5,606 bases of DNA, from positions 1 through 5,606 of the forward strand of contig DSDR01000189.1 in assembly GCA_011048645.1 (NCBI GenBank), read 5' to 3'. This document shows, piece by piece, positions 1 through 5,580 of the stretch; position 1 is the first letter of the stretch, and each line of letters begins with the position of its first letter. The notes beneath the pieces are model-generated. The model searched no databases. It saw only the letters and a list, made by a program, of their open reading frames with translations, and was not told the DNA's origin. Made by a program: the position numbers and the translations under genes. This DNA is from Phycisphaerales bacterium (GTDB taxonomy: Bacteria; Planctomycetota; Phycisphaerae; Sedimentisphaerales; Anaerohalosphaeraceae).

Positions 1-95
1 CGGTGACAGTGTTCCAGCCGGAGCCTGAAAACTTTGATTCACTTTGTGCCGACGACATCGCCGCCCTGCTGAACCGGATTCAGACATTGCTGTAA
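1..95 (+). CDS. C-terminal end of an unidentified protein (partial)
   Basis: An open frame runs from base 3 to a TAA at 93-95 with no internal stop, giving 30 residues that end in ADDIAALLNRIQTLL. The codons look like genuine coding sequence, being mostly G or C in the third position (CTG, GCC, GAC, CAG), similar to the sulfatase genes next door. The tail would form an amphipathic helix. The gene begins outside the window and converges with the downstream sulfatase gene, stop to stop, across only 38 nt. The fragment is too short to assign a family or function. It could be a chance open frame, but codon choice and the tidy convergent spacing favour a real gene end. Confidence 0.55.
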   Translation, partial: VTVFQPEPENFDSLCADDIAALLNRIQTLL

Positions 96-133
96 CCCCG
101 CAGTCATACCCCATCACCTCAATCGGATGAATG

Positions 134-1705
134 TTACGGTCGGCTTCGGCCTGCGTGTTTAATCCGCTCAAGCCGGTCGTGCATTTGTTTGACTTTTTCA
201 GGGTACTGCTCGGCCAGATTGGTCGTCTCGCCGGGATCGTCTTTGAGATTATACAACTGCGCAAAAGGCCGGGCGCCGATATCGATACCCGTCTGCCAGG
301 CGATTCGCGCCGCGTTGGATGGTTCATGATATTTCCAGTCGCCTGACCGAAAGCCCAGCACATTGCGAATGCCCTCCTGCACGACATGATCGCGGCCGGT
401 ATCTGAAGAGCCAACCAGCGCCTCAAACACATTAAAACTGTCCGGCGCATCGTCATCTGCTAATTGTTGACCAGCCAGCGCCGCAAACGTCGCCGGAAAA
501 TCCACCTGACTGATGATCGCATCGCTGACCTGGCCGGGCTTGATCCGTTTGGGCCACCGCACGATCAACGGCACGCGCGTGCCGCCTTCAAACCGGCTGT
601 ACTTCCTGCCGCGAAACGGGCCGGCCGGCTGATGCTCGCCGACCAACTCAGCGGCCTGATCGTGATAGCCGTCATCCAGCACCGGGCCGTTGTCGCTGCT
701 GAAAATCACAAGTGTTTCCTCTGTTAAGTTGAGTCGATCCAGCGCATCGAGAATCTGCTTGACGCACCAGTCAATCTGAACGATCACGTCGCCGCGGGAG
801 CCCATATCGGTTGCGCCTTCGAAACGCTCATGCGGCACACGCGGCACATGCGGGTCGTGCAGCGAAAAGTATAAAAAGAATCGCTCGTCCTTGTGTTTTT
901 CAATATAATCCACCGCCTTTTCACTGAGCACATCAGCAAACTCCTCATCTTTCCACCAGGCCGAATACCCGCCACGCATATATCCAATCCGACTGATACC
1001 GTTGATAATGGTTTGGTCGTGGCCGTGGCTGGGACGCATCTTCAGCAGTTCAGGATTTCGGTTTCCCGTCGGGGCAATCCCGATACGCTCGCGATAGCTC
1101 ACTTCAATCGGGTCTTCCGGATCAAGGCCGACGACGTGATGGTTTTCGACATACACACACGGCACGCGGTCGCCCGTAGCCGGAATCAGAAAACAGTAAT
1201 CAAACCCCAGTTCCAGCGGCCCCGGTGCGATCTTGCCGTTCCAGTCCAGGTCGCCGTCGCCCAGCCCCAGGTGCCACTTGCCAACGACGCCGGTATGGTA
1301 CCCGGCAGCCTTCAAGATCGAGGCCATCGTCGTCCGGCCCGGTTCAATCAGCAGCGGCGCATCACCGGCAGCAACGCCTTTGCCCTGCTTTCGCCAGGCG
1401 TATTCACCGGTCAGCATCGCATACCGCGATGGCGTACAGGTCGCCGCCGGTGCATAACCGCTGGTAAAGCGAATGCCCTCCCGAGCCAAGCGGTTTATAT
1501 GCGGCGTCTTGACCGCCGTTGCGCCATAACAGCCCACATCGCCCCAACCCAGATCATCGGCGTAAATAATCACAATATTCCGAGGCTGCTTTGCATTGTC
1601 TGAACCGGCGTTCGGACGCATTGCCTGTCCCCATGCCTGAGGACCAAGCGTCATCCCCGCCAGAGCCGCCTTCACGAAATCACGTCGATTCAATTGAATA
1701 CGCAT
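134..1705 (-). CDS. Tat-exported formylglycine sulfatase (arylsulfatase A-like, family S1)
   Basis: This is predicted to hydrolyse sulfate esters, probably on sulfated polysaccharide, outside the cytoplasm. The 523 residues are a normal full length. A twin-arginine signal (R7-R8-D-F-V-K, then a hydrophobic stretch, with likely cleavage near A28) starts the protein. The alkaline-phosphatase-like fold follows: metal ligands D50-D51 (YADDLGWGD), site C90-T-P-S-R94 whose cysteine becomes formylglycine, GKWH at 142-145, H283 in SLHDPH, D338-N339 in SDNG, and K368 before the EGG-RVP motif. A short C-terminal subdomain carries DPGETTNLAE at 490-499. I chose ATG 1705 over the in-frame GTG at 1714 because GAGAAAG lies about 8 nt upstream of the ATG but abuts the GTG. 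It is the second gene of an operon, 40 nt after the other sulfatase. The substrate cannot be read from the sequence. No maturation enzyme is in the window. Confidence 0.95.
   Translation of the reverse strand: MRIQLNRRDFVKAALAGMTLGPQAWGQAMRPNAGSDNAKQPRNIVIIYADDLGWGDVGCYGATAVKTPHINRLAREGIRFTSGYAPAATCTPSRYAMLTGEYAWRKQGKGVAAGDAPLLIEPGRTTMASILKAAGYHTGVVGKWHLGLGDGDLDWNGKIAPGPLELGFDYCFLIPATGDRVPCVYVENHHVVGLDPEDPIEVSYRERIGIAPTGNRNPELLKMRPSHGHDQTIINGISRIGYMRGGYSAWWKDEEFADVLSEKAVDYIEKHKDERFFLYFSLHDPHVPRVPHERFEGATDMGSRGDVIVQIDWCVKQILDALDRLNLTEETLVIFSSDNGPVLDDGYHDQAAELVGEHQPAGPFRGRKYSRFEGGTRVPLIVRWPKRIKPGQVSDAIISQVDFPATFAALAGQQLADDDAPDSFNVFEALVGSSDTGRDHVVQEGIRNVLGFRSGDWKYHEPSNAARIAWQTGIDIGARPFAQLYNLKDDPGETTNLAEQYPEKVKQMHDRLERIKHAGRSRP
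208..240. repeat. 33-bp exact direct repeat, copy 1 (within the downstream sulfatase)
   Basis: This stretch is identical, base for base, to 1829-1861 in the other sulfatase gene. On the minus strand it encodes the C-terminal motif DPGETTNLAE shared by both proteins. The match ends at the bases immediately on either side. The motif is conserved in the family, but the identity also covers every synonymous position of about ten codons. Confidence 0.85.
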
Positions 1706-1745
1706 TGCGTCCACTTTCTCAAATCATCACGATGGAATGGGTTTG

Positions 1746-3206
1746 CTAAAAACGAAAACCTGAAAACTCCGCCGGCGTATGCGCCTCTTGCATAAAAGCT
1801 GCAATCTGCCTGACAATGTCCGGATGCCGCTCGGCCAGATTGGTCGTCTCGCCGGGATCGTTTACAATATCGTACAGTTCTATCGGCCTCCGGCGATTTT
1901 GTCGCACATTCAGACGGATGCCTTTCCATCGCCCGTAACGCACCGCCTGCTTGCCCCCCTGCTCGTAGAATTCCCAATACAGATACGTGTGCTGCTTTTG
2001 CCGGTCAGCCTGCCCCAACAGCGTCGGCAGATACGAAATGCCGTCCATCTCTTCGGGAATCGGCAAACCGGCCAGGTCCAGCGCCGTGGGCGCAAAATCC
2101 CAGAACGCCGAGATATGGTCGCTGCGCAAGCCGGCCTGAATCGTCCCCGGCCACCAGGCAATGGTCGGCACACGAATCCCGCCGTCGTACAGATCGCGCT
2201 TGCCGCCGCGAAATGCCCCGTTGGAGTTGTGCATACTGTAATGGTAGCCGCCTTCCGAATACGACCCATTGTCGGAAGTGAAAATCACCAGTGTATTTTT
2301 CTCAATGCCCAGTTCGCGCAGCTTTTGCAGCACGCGCCTGACCGTGTGATCGACATAGGTAATCATCGCCGCATAAGTCGCCGCCGGATGGGACTGGGGA
2401 CGATAGCCGCCAACCCCCCGAGGCTGCTCTTGGAACTGATTGATATAGGGCTGACGAAATTCTTCCGGCGCCGACAGATCCGCATGCGGCTGCTGAAGTG
2501 CAAAATGCAGAAAAAACGGCTGTTTCGAGCGGCCATGCTCATCCAGATAATTCAATGTCTCGTCCAGAAACAAATCGCCGCTGTACACTTCGCCGGTATG
2601 GCCATTATTGTGCGGATATTCAACAATGCGGCCGTTTCGAACCAGTGTCGGGGGATAAAAACGATGCGCTGCGCGATGATCCAGATAGCCGAAAAAATGA
2701 TCAAAGCCTTTTTTATGGGGCAGCAACGCATTATCCGAGTGGCACGCCAGGCCGGACTTACCAATCATTGCGGTACGATAGCCGGCGCTTTTCAACCGCG
2801 TGGCAATCGTGACATCCTGCGGATCAGGGCGAAACTCGATGTCGCCGTTGCCGCGCTGATAGACGTGGCCGGTATGCTGGCCGGTCAGCAATGTCGCACG
2901 CGACGGCGCACAAACCGCGCTGCCAGCATAGTGATCGGTCAAAATCATCCCCTCCTGAGCCATTTTATCCAGATTCGGCGTCCTGAAGTTCTTCTGCCCC
3001 AGAATGCTCAGATCCCCGTAGCCCATATCGTCAGCCAAGAGGAAGCTGATATGGGGACGGCTGCCGCGGACCTCCTCTCGAGGCAAGCTGTCGCCATACG
3101 TTTGAGCAAAACGAAGCGGCGCCATTCCCAACACCGCCGCCCCGGCCGACGCCGAACGAAGAAAGCCTCGGCGCGTCATTCGATCGTGGGCAGATATGCA
3201 GTCCAT
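1746..3206 (-). CDS. Tat-exported formylglycine sulfatase (family S1), first gene of the operon
   Basis: This is a second secreted sulfatase of 486 residues, only distantly related to its downstream neighbour. The N-terminus has a textbook Tat signal (T11-R-R-G-F-L-R17, then an Ala-rich hydrophobic segment to about A34). Active-site elements in order are D59-D60 (LADDMGYGD), C99-A-P-S-R103 (formylglycine site), HTGH at 111-114, K150, PHA at 240-242, SDNG at 311-314 and FRGGKR at 332-337 followed by YDGGIRVP. The segment after K150 reads GKSGLACH instead of GKWH. Many relatives read GKWGLG, so the missing His may be family-typical, but the missing Trp is odd. The HTGH-RGN signature and the AHRFYP segment recall the group I know as S1_16 (galactose/GalNAc sulfatases). 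That assignment is from memory and unverified. I chose ATG 3206 because AGGAG lies 9-10 nt upstream. Longer in-frame starts up to 3290 lack support. Confidence 0.94.
   Translation of the reverse strand: MDCISAHDRMTRRGFLRSASAGAAVLGMAPLRFAQTYGDSLPREEVRGSRPHISFLLADDMGYGDLSILGQKNFRTPNLDKMAQEGMILTDHYAGSAVCAPSRATLLTGQHTGHVYQRGNGDIEFRPDPQDVTIATRLKSAGYRTAMIGKSGLACHSDNALLPHKKGFDHFFGYLDHRAAHRFYPPTLVRNGRIVEYPHNNGHTGEVYSGDLFLDETLNYLDEHGRSKQPFFLHFALQQPHADLSAPEEFRQPYINQFQEQPRGVGGYRPQSHPAATYAAMITYVDHTVRRVLQKLRELGIEKNTLVIFTSDNGSYSEGGYHYSMHNSNGAFRGGKRDLYDGGIRVPTIAWWPGTIQAGLRSDHISAFWDFAPTALDLAGLPIPEEMDGISYLPTLLGQADRQKQHTYLYWEFYEQGGKQAVRYGRWKGIRLNVRQNRRRPIELYDIVNDPGETTNLAERHPDIVRQIAAFMQEAHTPAEFSGFRF
1829..1861. 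repeat. 33-bp exact direct repeat, copy 2 (within the upstream sulfatase)
   Basis: This is the partner of 208-240, in the same orientation, 1621 bp away. It encodes DPGETTNLAE at residues 450-459 of this protein. The rest of the two genes is strongly diverged. Confidence 0.85.
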
Positions 3207-3216
3207 ACTTTTAATC

Positions 3217-3221
3217 TCCTC
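3217..3221 (-). promoter_or_regulatory. Ribosome binding site that fixes the start of the first sulfatase
   Basis: On the minus strand AGGAG lies about 10 nt before the ATG at 3206 (AGGAGATTAAAAGT-ATG). It is the only strong Shine-Dalgarno sequence near the N-terminus, and it places the Tat twin arginines at residues 12-13, where a signal peptide should have them. The longer in-frame version from 3290 would bury the signal about 40 residues deep. Confidence 0.8.
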
Positions 3222-3360
3222 GTATTTGACTTGATGATCGAATTCGTCCTCAATAGTCCCCCCATACGCAGAAAACCGCAACGCCAACACCGCTGGGTGA
3301 ACGATGATCGAACTGCTCTACCCGTCCACCCCATTAATATCGACCCAATAATTGTGGCAT

Positions 3361-3399
3361 AAAAAACTGAGATGATTATACAAAGCACACTCATCTCAG
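3361..3399 (-). terminator. Hairpin plus U-tract in the presumed sulfatase leader (terminator or attenuator)
   Basis: A perfect 9-bp inverted repeat, CTGAGATGA at 3367-3375 and TCATCTCAG at 3391-3399, encloses a 15-nt loop. Read on the minus strand it is followed directly by six T residues (3366-3361), the form of an intrinsic terminator. The stem has only 4 G/C pairs of 9 and the loop is large, so termination would be weak. No minus-strand gene ends here. It therefore either conditions read-through into the sulfatase operon, ends a short leader RNA, or is a protein-binding dyad that merely looks like a terminator. Confidence 0.45.
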
Positions 3400-3466
3400 G
3401 CAACCTGAAAATTTTGACAAGATTCATTGGTGTTCCGGCCAGAGGCCAAAAGAGTCTGAACTTTAA

Positions 3467-3494
3467 TCTATAAAAGATATACACAGCCTGTAAA
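3467..3494 (-). promoter_or_regulatory. Candidate sigma-70-type promoter for the sulfatase operon
   Basis: On the minus strand TTTACA (3494-3489) and TATAGA (3472-3467) are separated by 16 nt. The -35 box matches consensus at 5 of 6 positions and the -10 box at 4 of 6. Transcription would begin near 3460 and give a leader of about 250 nt that contains the GGCC hairpin (3435-3449) and the terminator-like hairpin (3361-3399). In such AT-rich DNA, matches of this quality can occur by chance. Confidence 0.35.
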
Positions 3495-3526
3495 TATCCA
3501 AAAGTCAATATTAAAATGTAATCCTA

Positions 3527-3555
3527 TGTAAATAAACTGTTACACATTATTTACA
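3527..3555. promoter_or_regulatory. Operator-like perfect inverted repeat upstream of the nucleotidyltransferase promoter
   Basis: TGTAAATAA (3527-3535) and its exact reverse complement TTATTTACA (3547-3555) flank an 11-nt spacer. Further copies of the half-site core lie nearby: TGTAAATA at 3489-3496, ATGTAA at 3516-3521 (exactly 10 bp before the ATGTAA at 3526-3531) and TTACA at 3540-3544. The dyad ends 17 bp before the -35 box of the promoter at 3573. A regulator bound here could act on that promoter and also on the candidate minus-strand promoter. The winged-helix protein encoded at 4182-5216 is the natural candidate ligand, but that is inference. Confidence 0.45.
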
Positions 3556-3572
3556 AAATATATTAATAGCAC

Positions 3573-3601
3573 TTGACTTTAGTGATACTACTGCCGATAA
3601 T
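3573..3601 (+). promoter_or_regulatory. Strong sigma-70-type promoter for the nucleotidyltransferase/winged-helix unit
   Basis: TTGACT (3573-3578) and GATAAT (3596-3601) are separated by exactly 17 nt, and each box matches consensus at 5 of 6 positions. The expected transcription start, 6-7 nt beyond the -10 box, falls at about 3607-3608, which is the start codon itself. There is no room for a ribosome binding site, so the transcript may be leaderless. Confidence 0.6.
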
Positions 3602-3607
3602 TATCAT

Positions 3608-4207
3608 GTGGCCTATGGTTATGAAAAAATCAGTGAGGCGTTACGGCTCTTGGACGGCAGATTAAAACTGAACCGAAGCGGTCGTTTTTCAATCGTCGTC
3701 TGCGGTGGTACAGCACTTAATGCGTTACGGCTGATTCAGCGAACCACAAAGGATGTAGACATTGTCGCATTGGTGGATTCCAGCAATCAGCTCGTGGACC
3801 CTGCCCCATTGCCGGAAGAGCTTCTTGCAGCGGCAAAGGAAGTGGCTGATACGCTCAATCTACACCAAGACTGGTTTAATAACGGCCCAAGCAGCGGCGA
3901 GGGAGGACTTTTCCGGTTGGGATTGCCGGATGGATTCAAAAACCGGTTGATCAGGCATTACCAAGGCGATAATCTGACCGTTTATCTCGTCAGCCGATTG
4001 GACCAGATATATTTCAAACTTTATGCCGCCATCGATCAGTTCGGTAGCTACCATGCATCCGACCTCAAGCAGCTTTTGCCATCCGATGAGGAACTGCTTG
4101 GTGCGGTCCGGTGGGCAGCAACGCATGATCCATCTGAAGGATTCCGCCAGGCGGCAAAATTATTCCTGAAGGAATTTGGGTATGAACGATTGGCTGACAG
4201 AATCTAA
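3608..4207 (+). CDS. DUF6036-like nucleotidyltransferase, possible toxin of a toxin-antitoxin pair
   Basis: This 199-residue protein has the polymerase-beta-type nucleotidyltransferase signature: V31-CGG-TAL (GG at 33-34), then RTTKDVDIV at 45-53 with the metal-binding pair D49 and D51. A later segment (about 129-153: SRLDQIYFKLYA, then H149-A-S-D152-L) resembles the Lys/Asp block seen in AbiEii/DUF6036-type enzymes. Such enzymes transfer nucleotides to RNA or protein, and several known relatives (AbiEii, MenT) are toxins. It has no signal peptide and should be cytoplasmic. The GTG at 3608 is the only sensible start: the protein has no other Met, and the frame closes upstream at 3533-3535. 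No Shine-Dalgarno sequence precedes it. An overlapping ATG at 3606 is in another frame and stops after 19 codons. The stop codon lies inside the start of the next gene, implying translational coupling. The enzymatic fold is fairly sure, the toxin role is inference. Confidence 0.85.
   Translation: MAYGYEKISEALRLLDGRLKLNRSGRFSIVVCGGTALNALRLIQRTTKDVDIVALVDSSNQLVDPAPLPEELLAAAKEVADTLNLHQDWFNNGPSSGEGGLFRLGLPDGFKNRLIRHYQGDNLTVYLVSRLDQIYFKLYAAIDQFGSYHASDLKQLLPSDEELLGAVRWAATHDPSEGFRQAAKLFLKEFGYERLADRI
4169..4173 (+). promoter_or_regulatory. Ribosome binding site inside the nucleotidyltransferase gene, for the winged-helix gene
   Basis: AAGGA lies 8 nt before the ATG at 4182 and within the last codons of the upstream gene. 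It decides the start: an in-frame TTG at 4176 is only 2 nt from this site and is too close. The site makes the second gene independently translatable, whereas the first gene lacks a ribosome binding site, so the two products could be made in different ratios. Confidence 0.75.
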
Positions 4208-5216
4208 AGATCAGTTTCAGGAAAAAATATTTGGTTTTCTCTGGCGTCAATGGAGCACACTGGGGGTTCCCGGAACAATTCAATCCCAAGGTACCGCAAT
4301 TATCGATCCTGAAGCTTTGCTGTTGTTCTCCTTGAACCTTTGCCGATATGAACCGCGTTTATTTGATGAGATTATCGATTGGCTTTTTTCGAGCGGCCAG
4401 ATCATCAATGTCCAGCGATTGCAGCAGATGCAGTTAAAATATGATTTTTGTTCCGGCCCGCAGCTTAGCGCCATTGCCGAACTCCTTAGCAAAAAATCCA
4501 CTTACCGGCTCAAATGGTCGGGACTGGCTAAAAAATATTATCAAGAATCCAAAGAGCCTTTATTCTTTGATAAAAGCGGCAATGCTCTGCCATGCCCGGC
4601 GGATACAGAAGCCAATCCGGAGTTTCTAAGTCACGGTCTTCGGCGAGGACAAATCAATTTGAGGGGATATTCACAAGGCTTTGACCCGCAAAACCCATCC
4701 TGTCTTCTGCTTCGTTTAAGGGCGTTTCTGGGCATTAACGCACGGACTGAAATTTTATGCCTGCTGGCTTCGGGTCAGGAGGCGCATCCCAGCCAGGCGG
4801 CCCGACTGACGGGGTATTATCAGAAGACCATTCAAACAACCCTGGTTGAAATGGTCCAATCGGGCGTTATACTGACGCGAACATCCAAAAAGGAAAAATT
4901 TTATCGCTTGAAACCCGGCGTTCTTGATCCGCTGCTAAAACCTGCCGGAATCCCTCCTCAATGGCTTAACTGGCCTCCTTTGTTAAAGGCAAATGAAATC
5001 ATCTGGCAAAAGTTATTCGAACTGTCAAAGCAGGAACTCGATTCTCTGCTGCTTTATTCAGAACTGAAAAAGTTGATGCGGTCAGTACATCAATACTGCT
5101 CTGATGCGAACATCAAAGACATTATGTCCTATGATGAAAATTTACCGTTAGAGAATTTCAAAAGACATTTTCAAAAATTTCTCTTAACATGGGTTTTAAG
5201 ATTAGTAGAAGTGTAG
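4182..5216 (+). CDS. Winged-helix protein paired with the nucleotidyltransferase, possible antitoxin/autorepressor
   Basis: I recognise no named family for the whole protein (344 residues, soluble, no signal or membrane segment). Residues 1-110 are helical, with a Trp-rich FGFLWRQWSTLGVPG (17-31) and IDPEALLLFSL (41-51) leading to an acidic/hydrophobic helix (YEPRLFDEIIDWL, 56-68). Residues 186-246 look like a winged helix: helix ARTEILCLLA, helix PSQAARLTG, recognition helix YYQKTIQTTLVEMVQSG, then a beta wing ILTRTSKKEKFYRLKPG. The last 80 residues are helical. The gene starts 26 nt before the upstream stop, a strong sign that the two products act together. Size and layout differ from classic AbiEi antitoxins, which are usually shorter and encoded upstream of the enzyme. 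DNA binding and neutralisation of the enzyme are inferences. It could instead be a recognition subunit of a larger complex. Confidence 0.8.
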   Translation: MNDWLTESKDQFQEKIFGFLWRQWSTLGVPGTIQSQGTAIIDPEALLLFSLNLCRYEPRLFDEIIDWLFSSGQIINVQRLQQMQLKYDFCSGPQLSAIAELLSKKSTYRLKWSGLAKKYYQESKEPLFFDKSGNALPCPADTEANPEFLSHGLRRGQINLRGYSQGFDPQNPSCLLLRLRAFLGINARTEILCLLASGQEAHPSQAARLTGYYQKTIQTTLVEMVQSGVILTRTSKKEKFYRLKPGVLDPLLKPAGIPPQWLNWPPLLKANEIIWQKLFELSKQELDSLLLYSELKKLMRSVHQYCSDANIKDIMSYDENLPLENFKRHFQKFLLTWVLRLVEV

Positions 5217-5506
5217 TTGCTTGGCTGTTAAAACGGTACACCCCAATTTGTGGTACGTTCAAGATAATTCTTACTAAATTCAAAAGGAATTGATCGAGAT
5301 CACACCCTTCTCGGCCTCTAAACCGTGCCCCCGCTCAACCATTATCGAACTCTTTAAGCTCTTGTGAACAATGCTTTACGCAAAATCAAACGAAAATAGT
5401 ATTGTGTGTGTAACTTTCAACAATTTAACGCCAGATAATATAAGTCTTTGACATGATTGCAGTTAGGATATATAGACACTCAAGACAGGGCAAGTTGTTG
5501 TAAAAC
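5217..5506. other. AT-rich spacer between the winged-helix gene and tRNA-Arg
   Basis: These 290 nt contain no convincing gene or strong terminator. A GC-richer patch (about 5295-5340) inside the AT-rich surroundings carries short open frames on both strands: 25 codons plus, TTG 5290 to TGA 5367, and 20 codons minus, ATG 5342 to stop 5280. These could be the relic of a former gene. A plus-strand promoter-like pair lies at 5448-5476. I saw no copy of the tRNA 3' end, so there is no evidence of an attachment site. Confidence 0.6.
5448..5476 (+). promoter_or_regulatory. Promoter-like sequence pointing into the antisense strand of tRNA-Arg
   Basis: A perfect TTGACA (5448-5453) is followed after 17 nt by TATAGA (5471-5476, 4 of 6 matches). 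Transcription would start near 5483 and run through the tRNA gene in antisense. A run of seven T at 5588-5594 lies just beyond the tRNA. No plus-strand gene follows in the window, so this is either a promoter for something beyond it, an antisense RNA promoter, or chance in AT-rich DNA. Confidence 0.3.

Positions 5507-5580
<74 letters not shown>

Larger units (their letters stand above)
3207..3607. other. Divergent intergenic control region between the sulfatase operon and the nucleotidyltransferase unit
   Basis: These 401 nt hold no convincing gene. The part next to the sulfatase (about 3240-3350) is of moderate GC, while 3361-3607 is strongly AT-rich. It contains a plus-strand promoter at 3573-3601, a candidate minus-strand promoter at 3467-3494, a perfect 9-bp dyad at 3527-3555, a terminator-like hairpin read on the minus strand at 3361-3399, a small GGCC hairpin at 3435-3449 and a repeated 10-mer GATGATCGAA (3233-3242 and 3303-3312). 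A 110-codon minus-strand open frame (3176-3508) crosses the region but runs into the sulfatase start in another frame and has no family features, so I do not call it. Confidence 0.8.

Noticed and set aside
136..156. GGC-TTCG-GCC hairpin at the convergent gene ends as a terminator
   Set aside because: It has only three solid pairs before mismatches, lies within sulfatase coding sequence, and lacks a proper T run on either strand.
893..1603. Plus-strand open frame of 236 codons opposite the downstream sulfatase
   Set aside because: It is antisense to conserved catalytic segments and its residues look like low-information shadow translation.
1706..1714. GTG 1714 as the start of the downstream sulfatase
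   Set aside because: The only purine-rich site, GAGAAAG, touches this GTG but is well spaced from ATG 1705.
3207..3290. 28-residue N-terminal extension of the upstream sulfatase
   Set aside because: AGGAG before ATG 3206 and the normal position of the Tat motif favour the shorter protein.
1779..3362. Long plus-strand open frame of 527 codons opposite the upstream sulfatase
   Set aside because: It is the antisense shadow of a GC-biased gene, with no recognisable motif, and the minus strand encodes an intact sulfatase with all active-site elements.
3176..3508. Minus-strand open frame of 110 codons in the control region
   Set aside because: It overlaps the sulfatase start in another frame, spans promoter and hairpin elements, and shows no family motif or good ribosome binding site.
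3606..3665. Short open frame from ATG 3606 (19 codons) overlapping the nucleotidyltransferase start
   Set aside because: It is tiny and without features. I keep it only as a possible influence on which frame a leaderless mRNA uses.
5264..5292. AATTC/GAATT small hairpin after the winged-helix gene as a terminator
   Set aside because: It is a 5-bp AT-rich stem without a T tract, too weak to call.
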